This document shows positions 33,991 through 43,751 of a stretch of 64,000 nucleotides of DNA, one piece after another. Positions within the stretch are counted from its first letter, which is position 1, and every line of letters starts with the position of its first letter. The notes beneath the pieces are model-generated. The model did not search any database. It saw only the letters and a program-made list of their open reading frames with translations, and was not told the DNA's origin. This DNA comes from Pisolithus tinctorius. Its lineage: Eukaryota; Basidiomycota; Agaricomycetes; Boletales; Pisolithaceae. Location of the stretch: contig JANFAH010000012.1 in the NCBI GenBank assembly GCA_024663395.1, positions 682,001-746,000 on the forward strand, written 5' to 3'. The translations under genes and the position numbers were made by a program.

Positions 33991-34667
33991 CCAATCGCAT
34001 CCTGGAAGAACGGCCAAAACCTTGGATCCTCTCTAATTCCAGACTGAACCTCATCCACGGCAGGCATGTGAACGTACGCATCGTAGAACGGCGACGAGGA
34101 AAAAATGAAAACGAATTTGCAGAAGTATCTGTATGAGCCAAACATCAGTTACAGGAGAACAATCGGTCTACTAAATGGACGTACCGAGAAATCGTGTCGT
34201 TCGAACGCTGAAAGTGCTCGCCAACGTGCCTGATAGATAGGCCGGTGATGCTCGTGTATAAGAAGATCGCCAGCTGTTCTTCGAGCGAAACGAATCGAGA
34301 ATTTCCGTGGCCCATCTCTCGAAGATGGTCCACAAGGAGCGCGAACACGTTGGCGTGTATGCCAAGTTCACATCGGATGCATTCCCGGTGACCAGTAAGA
34401 AGTTCGATGACCCAGCCTTCACCAGTAAGGGCCGAAGTATGGTATGGTTCTGGTCTCTTTCTGATCGGAGTGGCTTGTTGAGCGGTAGTGCAAGCGATGA
34501 TGCTGATGATGAGACCCATATACTGGATCGTGCATTGTCGGCGAAGTTCCTCGAAGCCACTATCGTCAACAGCCTCATCCATAACGACAATAAGCTGAGG
34601 CTGACATGATTCAAACTCAGAGCTGGCAACGATCCAGACAGCCAAACATACACAAACTATCAAAGAC

Positions 34668-34703
34668 GGACTTCTGCAGAATTTCTGGTTTCCGAACTGG
34701 CTC
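34668..34703 (-). repeat. Harbinger right terminal inverted repeat
   Basis: Reverse complement of 23281-23316 with one mismatch, followed by the TAA duplication. Confidence 0.95.
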
Positions 34704-34740
34704 TAACGAAAGAAAGAAAATATAAATAAAGGTTTACCAA

Positions 34741-35111
34741 GCGGTACGTTCAACGCAGCATTGAGTGAGTAGCAGTCAACTATCTTGTTACGCAATGAGT
34801 CCTGCACCGGGAAACCGACGTCCCTCTAGTTTGTCTCTGCCAACTACGACATGCCCGACGTACCATACTTGTGAGAGTGCCCGTGGAACGACCTGCATTA
34901 GCAAGCTCAAGTAGGGTAGTATAAGTCTTCCTACCTCAACAGGTCTATCAAACGGTAGGTTCAATGCAACATTGAGCGAGTAGCTGTTAACTATTTTGTT
35001 ACGCAATTCCTGCACCAGGAATGCGCAAGTCCATGTATCTATCCCAACGCTTCGTAGACCCCCGGACCAATATACTATGTCACCCACGAAGGACCAAATA
35101 TGAGAAACCAC
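34741..35111 (-). pseudogene. Tandemly duplicated exon-like segments, unrecognised gene
   Basis: Two copies of a segment about 213 bp apart encode SLRNKIVDCYSLNAALNVP (around 34800-34740) and LRNKIVNSYSLNVALNLPF (around 35015-34950). The intervening part encodes VVPRALSQVWYVGHVVVGRD after a CAG acceptor near 34897. Part of it (34850-34941) recurs almost identically at 41853-41946. I do not recognise the family. Confidence 0.4.
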
Positions 35112-36390
35112 CTACAGTTTTTCCTTGATAATGCTCAACAGGTTCCAGGATTATTCTTTCCGATTCCTCGGGAGCCGAAGCTTCTCATCTAATTTGTTGC
35201 GTTTGCGTTGAACCCCATCTTGGCATTCTAAGAATAGTCAATATGATATCATCGACTCATCGTAGGTGTGTCATGTACCGCTCTTTTTTCTCAGATGGCC
35301 TTTCCTCTCCGTACTCCTCGTATGCCTGAAAATAGGGTGACTAGCTTGTCGGTCGGCCCTTCCGATGGGTCGCACTGCAACTACTACGCTCCTGAGTCCG
35401 ACTCGGAGCGCGGAGCTCGCACTTAGGAATGCTGTAACAGAGTGCAGAACTTAACTTTCAGTTAGTAAAAAACCGTTCTCAAAGCGGGTGTGATGAAGGG
35501 TTGAAGGTTGGGTTTGAGTAAGGCGAAGTATCAAGTTTCAGGGATATGATGGTGTTGAACCCTCTCGCCTACATACTGTACTAGCAGCCACCATGAACGT
35601 TGGCCATCTCCAATACCTGTCTCGAGCTACGAGTCCCACTGCATCCGATCCATCTGCCTCACTTTCCCCTGCTATGGAGTAATTCTGTACTGGAAACGTC
35701 CAGAAATTATGCAAACACGTGAGTGGGTGTACCGCAGGTATGAAAACGACCGTAAGGCAACGGCGGGGGTGTGGAGAGCAGGCAGCTCCTACACCAAGAA
35801 CACCATACGTCTGGAGACTTGGTTTCCCGTGTTTCGCTTCGCCTCGTGTTGAACGAGACGATCCAATTTTGCAAAGACCGCCAGGGATTCTATGCCATAC
35901 TACCCCTAGCTCCTCGCTCAGAGATCGGCTGCAAGCCCTCTTCGTCCACTAGCCACAGATTGACGTCCGACGCAATATTCCCCATCGAGCCATTGCTTGT
36001 ATGATGCTCATCGTGGACACCGGCACAAAATCATGTAGGCATAGTGACTGAGCTCACGCATTCTTTCAGGTCACCGTTAATGCGTTGGCTGCCTGCTCCT
36101 GCAAGTGCAGTTCATTCACTTTCTGAACCTGGTCGGAGGGACCTATTCGACTCCCCCGAAGGTGCTTCATCGTCATCAGGGGTTGGCCCGCACTTTTTAC
36201 AAAGGTAGCCGCGGTCGATGAAGGGGAGGATGACGACAGCAATCCGAATGTGTACTAGATTCAAAAGGGAGAGTGCTACACCCAAGATGCCTGCAGTTGC
36301 TGCTTGGACCCGTCTCGCGTACAAAAGGTTCCATCTCGTACCTTGGTCTACTACCACAAGGTCAGACAAGGTGAACCGTTATCCTGAGGA
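35112..36390. other. Intergenic with one small ORF
   Basis: Mostly anonymous. A minus-strand ORF at 36369-36112 (85 aa) has a single hydrophobic segment (GILGVALSLLNLVHIRIAVV) and a CKKC motif followed by an acidic tail. It could be the last exon of a small membrane protein, but no upstream exon was found. Confidence 0.35.
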
Positions 36391-36499
36391 ACCAGCTAAT
36401 ACGTGTTAACTACAACATTCCTAATGACTGCATGATCATCATCGCTAAGGTGAATAATCCGGGTGAAGTTAAGGACATATTTGCCAAAATCCATGCTTG

Positions 36500-39400
36500 C
36501 TAGACCACTGATGTGGAGGAAGTTTGAGAGCTTGTACTCGTACCTCGGGTGTTGGTGTTGGTGGTGTCCCTCGAAATAGCTGTACCTGACCACCTGGCTT
36601 CCTCTGCAGCCCGAGCGGCAAGCAGCAACCGATGTTTTGATGTGCCCGCTCCTGCATCATACATGATCCTGGAACAATGTATATTCAGCGAATCATATCG
36701 ACGCCATATGCTAAACGATGTCACCCACCGCTGCAAGTGAGCTTGATCATCGCCTGGGTTTGTTAATGAAGGTACAATGGAGGAAATTTTCCATAACCCC
36801 TGCTGACAGCGGTGAGGGTGCCACGTTCGAGCGTGGGACGCCGCTTACCTTGATGTCTCCTTCTCTCCAAATGTAGTCCATAATCTGAGCCATGTCAAAT
36901 GACATCTATCGAGACGGGAAGTTGGCCTGCCTGTGGTAACAGCTCCTCCACTTCAATGCAAATCCCACACCAACAGAGCCACAGGATCTATTAATAAATG
37001 GACTGTCCTAAGCATCGAATGGTAACACCTTGATGACATCCTTACTTTCCCTGTGACGTCCTCCTGCAATGCTCGCTCTTCGTCCTGATCCTCTGTTGCA
37101 TTAAGTTTCGCTTGGAGTGCTTCTACCTCTTGTATCATGGCAAAAGTGTTGAGTTGCCTACGTATGGCGTTCAAGAAGTGGACTGCTGAATGTTAGTAGA
37201 TATTGGACCGACCTGTCATATCCAATGCGGCGGCCCGCTTGATGTGTCCGCCTGGGCCCGGAAGCAGCGAATGATAGAAAAAGAAACAATTCAAGGTGGT
37301 AAAATTACTCACGATTGCACATGCTCCAAACATGGACTGCAGAAGGTACTCCCCGTGTGGTTGAGTAGCTTTTTGTGGTTAGAATTAGTATCAACCCTTT
37401 CCTACCGGTAGGAACACTTACGCCGGCACTCAGAGTTTGCGATATGGACTCTAGTTCACGCTTCACTTTCTGCTTTTCATCGGCGTACCGATGAGGCGCG
37501 TCATCTTTTGCGCCAAGAGTTTGGCACCGCTTGCGCAAGAGAGGTAACACAACTTCAAGGCGCGGGTCCTGCACGGCATTGGATTGTCGAATACCCTTAA
37601 ATAGTCGAACCAATAAACCATGCTCTAAAGTGGTAAAGTTTGCAGGTGAAAAAGCTGAGTGACCGGCCCACCTTCCGCAGTCTCTACAAAATCCTCGCGG
37701 GGTGAATCAGTTTCCATCATCCAGGGGAGCCTTTCGAAGAAAGTTATTTTTCCGACCTACATTCAATGGTAGGTATGAGCAGGACCAGGCAATGAGAAGA
37801 TAAGTACGCACGTAACTTCTCAGATGCTGGAGACCAAACATATCCGAGAAAAATTTGACCATTCCATCTTTCTTCTGTCTAATCTATTGTCATCATAGGT
37901 GAATTTGTATGTGTTTCATATAGTTCCCCAACGCACCGCAGATTTGTGACGGGTTTCAGGTCCTGTAGATTGGTGCTGAAGATAGTGGGATCAGCACAGT
38001 TAACTCCCGAGTGTGAAAGAGAAGGTACCATATTCACGAGGGCGTAAAAGTGCTCCCTGCATCCCAAAACACGGTATCAGTGACAGTGCACATGGTGATC
38101 CCGTGAGCTTACCGAATCTTACTGAATTGATCCCATCTCTGTAGAGAAAGAAGTTCTCTTCGCCAAACTTGCGGGCTCGCGACGGTATAGAGTGGAGTTA
38201 AAATCCGTGGCTCTGCGAAATGGCTCCCACGGTCTGAGGCCGAGTCTATACTCCAAGTCAAAAAGTGAGTAGGGTAGGATCATTGTGAAAAGCTCACCCT
38301 CCCCTGATTCCCTTCGTTCTCCATTATCGTCAACTCCATAGAAATCTGAGCATTGTATTACTGTTATCACCAAGTGTTTTCCTGAAAGACGGGTAGACAG
38401 GGCTTTCAGTAGCAGCACAAACCATTTGTTAGCGGGAAGCGAGAGCCCCTTCGGTTGACATAGCGCCAGGTACTTTTCCTGGTCATGATATGCCACAACA
38501 AGGTCATCTTGATCATTCTCATGACTGATGAACCTTTCATAGCCAAATATACGGGAGACCACAGGGCAATAAGCTGAATCCGTGGCGTCAATGCCAAGGG
38601 TACGCATGTCCTCAAATATATTTCCGGAGTGTATGAGAGTGCCATTGGAATAGTCACCGTAATCACCTAGCTAGTTACAGCAAATCAGGCTCAACACAAA
38701 TATGAGTGTGCAGGGAATGGCTCACGACAATCCGCTGACTAGAACACTCGTCAAGCGAGGCCGACCACCCATCTAGTCTCAAAAAATATGGATGGAAAAC
38801 CATTTCCATAAGCCCGGGCGTAGGAAGGGAATCACAATCGTTCTATGGTAACACAAATGGTTAGGTCCGCATGTACATGGGGGAGAAAGCACTAACAGAT
38901 GTAGCCGTCCATCCGCATGGCCCGTCACAACAACCAGGACATAGCTCGACATCGACCATTACCTTGAAAATGTCCATCTCCCATCTACCCCAGACTACCC
39001 TCGCAGCCAGGATTGATTGGGGAAGATGAGCGTGCTTAATGAAGTGGTCGTTGCTGTGCGAAGAGGTACGTTCCTGGTTGGGCATACTCTGAGCATGCTC
39101 TGCACGTGCCTTCCACATTCGATCATATGCTATGCTGCTGAAGTTTGCCTGATTCTCCTCTCCAGTTGGAGAGCGTCCATTACAAACAATGTGCACCCAT
39201 CCTTGGCCGAGGTAGTATCCGAGTCCAATAGCAAAGCAACATCTACGACTGCTGTTGGCATAGACTATGACAATGAGATCATCTGTGAGGGATGAGAGTG
39301 CGACAGTATCGCCTGTGAATTCGCGCGGGAAGGTGCCGACGTGGGTGAATCCATGGTACAAGGCATTTTTGTCATCCAGTTCAAACTCGCGGCGCGTCTC

Positions 39401-40687
39401 GCTGGCATCTTGATGATGAGTGAGGTAGAGTGTCTTGAATTGCGGATACGCCTTGAAAATGTCCTTAGTACTAGTTACAGTACTTCCAATCGAGGTCCTG
39501 TCAAAGCTGAATCCAGAGGATACCAAATCGATGGTGATCAGATGGGGGCCATTGCAACATGCCAATATGGCTGTGCTATGAGGCGAAGAGTCGCGAGAGG
39601 GTACGACTGGCAAGTATACTTGAATACCAGCATTGCTAATTGAGGATGTGCGAAACTGTTGGGAGTGTGCAGCATCACGCAACGCGGCCTCCGCGAGTTC
39701 AAGCTTCCGTCGGCGTGTCCGTCTGTTCTTTCCGAAGACGCCAAACTCATTTTCGACAAACCACTTCAGTGCATCTACAAATTCGTCGGGTTCCATCTTC
39801 CGCATACCGCCACAGCTCGAAAAGTCGCTTGGATCCTGTGCCAGGACGCTACCTGGCCGCGGCCGAGCCTGTGGATTCCAAGCAAATATGCTGTGGTCGC
39901 TGGACACACGGATGATTTCCAGCTGAAGCCTCTGAAATGCCTTCTCTCCCTCTCCATACAACATCGGCATGTTCACTCCAAAAAGCCCCATCAGAGAATA
40001 CGCCCGATCTTCCACGCGTGTCGTCTTCCGGCGAGCCGCCCAGGACATGATTTCTGCGATGCAGAGACGCTTCGCAGCCAGACCACTCGTCAAGACTTCG
40101 TGTGGAATTCCCGTGGCTCTCTGCAACATGGGTGCAATGTGCCGCTTGTTGCCAATGAAGGCCCAGTCCTTGTTGAAGAATTCAACTTGCTTCGGTGCGA
40201 TGAGTTCCTGTAGTGTCCAACCCCTTCCGAACCACTCCGGCTGACCGTTCGACTTGCTAAACTTGCTATAGTTTGCTTCAGTAGGGAAGACTGAGTCGTT
40301 GACGTCGTTGAGGTACACATAGCACACCTGTGCGTTTTGGTACCACCGATACATCGAATTAATGGCCTCTGATAGTTCCGAGCTGCTCCGCTTGTCGATG
40401 CAACAAGTATCAATCCACATCCACTGGTAGCCGTCCTTCATAGCTTGCTCACAGCTCTTGATGATCTTTTGGTAGCCGTAGCGTTGCCTGACCTCTTCCC
40501 TCTCACCCTTCTCCATCTTCATCAGCCCGGTCATTTCTTCGTAACCGACCTCGTCGCCCCAGCGATGCGATAATATCGCATAACGAGTACCTTTGTCATC
40601 GAGCTTCTTCGGGACTTCACGTTTGGGATCGGTCTGTCGGATGTGCATTTCCCGGTCGAGAACAGCTTTCACGTTTAGTAACTTCAT
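36500..40687 (-). CDS. HET-domain protein, long multi-exon (copy B)
   Basis: Exon 1 (40687-38897) is 597 codons in phase and starts MKLLNVKAVLDRE, aligning with copy A; an ATG seven codons upstream is less likely. HET signatures are RYAILSHRWGDE, QWMWIDTCCIDK and WYQNAQVCYVYLNDV. After an intron with GTTAGT donor and CCTAAC branch, exon 2 begins ANDC/NDCDSLPTPG-like sequence. A conserved downstream exon lies at about 38607-38119 (GIDATDSAYCPVVSRIFGYE, LLLKALSTRLSGKHLVITVI). Helical exons follow at 37613-37400 and about 37174-36950, and the last exon ends at 36500. No stop disrupts the parts checked, so both HET copies may be functional. The role in allorecognition is inferred from the family. 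Confidence 0.8.
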
Positions 40688-41059
40688 CTTCCTCACGAGT
40701 CGGTGCAAAGTTCAGCATGTTGATTAGCACACGTACTCTCTAGGCAGGTGAACGACCCTACATGGTAATCTCTCACGATGTCAGCTTCGAGTGTAGGACG
40801 ACGTCACGAAACGCACTTGCAAGATTATTAGTGGTTGCTAGTCCGACAGGTCTCAGTCAGGGAGGGGCACAGATATTGGACATTAGCTGCGAGGTCATTC
40901 GGCAGCCATGCGGAAAAGATGTCCTAAACTCGGCGGGCCGCCGTTGAGCGCTTGAGCGGTGAGCCGATGTGCACACTGGTTCTTCAGGTTGTTCGTTATC
41001 TGGTCTACAGGACCTTCTCAAGAACAAGAGACAACACGCCAACAAGACCATCCGGGTTC

Positions 41060-41400
41060 TCTATATCGTACATTTCAGCCATTCCCTTCGTAGTTGCAGT
41101 TACGGTGTCATCTTCGCTTACTCAACCATGTACCACCATGCCAGTATGGGCATTCGAATTATGCAGACTCTCATTGTTGGCGCAAGGGAACCCGTCGCTA
41201 TCGTCCTCGTAGCCAGGTACGCGTCCTATAGGATACAGGCGTACGCTTTCATCTTGCGGTACCCTATCGAAGTGCTAGTCCTTGGGCTTACAGCACGTAG
41301 TTGTGCGTTCCACTTGGTACATTTTGTAAGTCTTCTTGAATCTTCGTGTCCGCAGATATCAGGAGACGTCAACGCTGTCACTATTACATATATATGCTCC
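41060..41400. repeat. Dispersed repeat, copy 3, 5' flank of HET copy B
   Basis: This shares GTACATTTCAGCCATTC and the block around TACCACCATGCCAG with 14215-14360. It also shares ATCGTCCTCGTAGCCAGGTAC..ATAGGATAC with 3800-3850. It is shorter than the other copies. Downstream (41346-41609) an ORF with hydrophobic stretches is open but unsupported. Confidence 0.55.
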
Positions 41401-41699
41401 TATTTACTGCGCACGCCTTCGGGGAGGGTGTCATATTCCAATCAGAACCTTGGCTCCTCGCACTGATCTTCAATGCGGGCGAGCCCTGGTTAGAAATCCT
41501 CAACGGCCTCATAATATGTTTGCTGTACTCAGCTCTAAACATCATGTCAGGTCCGTTGACATTCTCCGAAGTGCAGATCTGCCAACCAAATTTCTGGGAG
41601 TCCACATGACAAGGCAAAAGCCAGGGATAGTGTTGATTCGTCGTCGCTGTTCTGGTCTCAGTAGACTGTTCATGAAAGAAAGGTGCTGATTCCGCCTTG

Positions 41700-41946
41700 A
41701 CCCTTCCATATTCACAGCAACGATGATCAGGATGATGATAGTAGGACAAGTATGCGGAAACGATGTTCCTCCAGTTGTCTCTACTAATGATGGATCAGTC
41801 AGCGTAGGGAACGTTTTCGGTGCCAGAGGTTTCAATATCAGTATGTTCACTGCGACATACCCGACGTACCATACTTGTGAGAGTGCCCGTGGAACGACCT
41901 ACATTAGCAAGCTCAAGCAGGTGGTATAAGTCTTCCTACCTCAACA
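41700..41946 (-). pseudogene. Second copy of the exon fragment seen at 34850-34941
   Basis: After a TAG acceptor near 41908, the minus strand encodes VVPRALSQVWYVGYVAVNI and then a Thr/Pro-rich stretch. 41853-41946 matches 34850-34941 with few differences, including flanking intron-like sequence. It looks like a partial paralog or gene-fragment duplication. Confidence 0.4.
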
Positions 41947-42169
41947 TCCACCAGCGCAGACCGGAGGAAACACCGAATCTGGACGTCAGTTTTGATTGAC
42001 TCACATGCTGCTCGCATTGTGTCATCCAATGGTTCAAAAACAGGGAGATCAGGAATGTCTTCGCCGCCCACGAAATCATACCGATGAAATGCACGAATAC
42101 CACACTCGCCAGAATCTTACATTGTCAAAAGCCCAAGAAGGAAGTATGGTACAAGTGACGCAATCGCGA

Positions 42170-43593
42170 TTACACGCCGTTCTTGTCGATGATATCGTAA
42201 TGACCAGGTCTATAAACTAGTTCAGCGACACGCACATACCAAGGGGGAAGAATTCGCCAACCGGTACAGCAGCAGCAAAGGTTCGCTCCTTGAATCAGGT
42301 GCTTGGTCAAATTCCACAAACTTGACTTTCCCGTCTGGGCTATGCCCGTCCAAGTACGCAATATGGATGCGAACCTGCAGCGCGCGAGAAAGAGCAGTTA
42401 TCTGAACGTGATCTTATCCCCAATATGAGTCCAAAACAAAGGAAGAATGCAATGCAACGTTTCACGATACCTGCTTCCTTGCCCATCGGATCGACAAAAT
42501 TCTCGCAAAACTCGGTTACCGTCATTTTCATCCCGGTGTCCGGGTGCATGATGAATTCCTCAAATTCCTCCGGTGCTGTACGAATCTGGGCAGAAGTCAA
42601 AAGACGCAGATACATCACGATATACTGGGGAGCTGTTTCCAAGTCAAATGAGAAATTCTATCCAGAAAGAGTAAGTCGATTAATTGCAATACTCACTTTG
42701 TGTACCCTCAGAATCCTGGAAAGTCTCTAACAGACCAGCTGATGTGAGGAGATCACCAGATTGGCTGATGATACGTTTGATCAAGTCTGTGAACACGCCG
42801 TAGGGCAGATCATAGACAATTTCCTGAAAACCGGCATCCTTCATTAACTTCTCCTTCTGAGATTCGAGGCCGGATAAAGCGGTTACGACAGCTAGTTCAG
42901 GTTCTTCTGCACGGATGAGCTGTTCGATGTATGCAAATGCAAGTGCTGAAGAACTATGCCACATCAGAAGGGGTCTACTCATCGCATCGGAACACTTCAC
43001 ATCGATAGAAACAATCCCCATCGCCTGGGAATTGTTGTAAGATTAAGTAAAGAAAGACGGGAAGAGAGGCAACTTACCTCTGGTTCGAATTATACTGGTA
43101 AAACCTTGACGAACAAGATCGTCGATCTGCGCTACAAACGACGAAGAGCCATTCTCATACTCCGCCCGTAGCGTTGAAATCGGGGCCGGCTCCGACATCA
43201 ACGGTTGCTCGCTAGGTATACTCTCTTCTAAAAGCTTCTATAACACCATAGCTCGCACTGGATGAATAGAACACTGGACTGATCGGATACTCGCCTGATT
43301 CATTGCATACAGCTGTGCTCTTGGAAGGTCCTTCATCTCTGCGTGGGCAAGGTGAACACGGAACAGTGATGACATGGTACATCGTTTCCTCACCCATGTC
43401 ATCCAGGAGTATAGGATAACCGCTCAGGAAAGCTGTCTGCTGAACCATCGTTGCGTTGCCTTCCTGGAGCAAAACCGCTACCATTTAACAAAATATGTGG
43501 CGTCAGGCAACAAAAGCAGAAGGAAGGAAGGCTGACAATCAGATGGTGGTGAGTTTGCAGTGGCATTATTATCGATGGAAGACATGGGCGTTC
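42170..43593 (-). CDS. Otubain-like deubiquitinase (peptidase C65)
   Basis: Well-supported exons begin at 43198 (MSEPAPISTLRAEY) and run to 43078, then a 24-nt exon 43024-43001 carrying the catalytic cysteine (GDGDCFYR), then 42945 onward (AFAYIEQLIRAEEPELAVV, LPYGVFTDLIKRI). Later exons read YIVMYLRLLTSAQIR, MTVTEFCENFVDPMGKE, QITALSRALQVRIHIAYLDG and finally YRPGHYDIID with the catalytic His, ending at 42170. Otubains cleave ubiquitin chains in the cytosol. The N-terminus probably continues upstream (for example MVQQTAFLS near 43445 and MSERTPMSSIDNN at 43593), but the splicing there is unclear. The adjacent SNF2 gene on the same strand ends at 43752, leaving under 200 bases for its 5' flank. 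Confidence 0.88.
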
Positions 43594-43751
43594 TTTCAGA
43601 CATGGTGCGATAGATAGTTGGTGCTCGGCAATGAGTGGCAAGTTGTTGATCAGAGGTCGCCACCGACATACCAAATCGGGACAACAACCAATTAATAAAT
43701 GAGAGCGTACAACATCCAGATATACAGTACAGTACACCAAGACTAAATATA

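Larger units (their letters stand above)
25041..34582 (-). pseudogene. Harbinger DDE_4 transposase, split by gypsy insertion
   Basis: The 5' part lies at 34582-34185 (PYHTSALTGEGW, VSLEEQLAIFLYTSITGLS) and 34138-33996, reaching FFQDAIG. The 3' part resumes at 25850/25845 with IGALDGSHI, continues to 25531, and after an intron runs 25482-25041. The DDE residues are all on the 3' side: Asp of ALDG, Asp of LADAGFP, and Glu of NVIERIFG. The gypsy element inserted just before the first catalytic Asp; removing it with one CCAAT copy restores the frame by inspection. The transposase gene is therefore broken only by this insertion. The C-terminus is acidic and Ser-rich. Confidence 0.93.
23281..34703. 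mobile_element. PIF/Harbinger DNA transposon carrying a nested gypsy element
   Basis: The ends are 36-bp inverted repeats (23281-23316 and 34668-34703) differing at one base, starting GAGCCAGTTCGG. They are flanked by the 3-bp duplication TAA at 23278-23280 and 34704-34706, which fits the TWA preference of PIF/Harbinger. Without the inserted gypsy element and its duplication the transposon is about 3.28 kb. It contains the two expected convergent genes: a SANT/Myb-like protein (+) and a DDE transposase (-). Confidence 0.95.
36390..41400. repeat. HET module, duplicated segment copy B
   Basis: Collinear with 9640-14960: same exon order, same intron positions in the HET gene and matching 5' flank. 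The gypsy/Harbinger insertion and the hairpin gene pair lie between the two copies. Confidence 0.85.
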
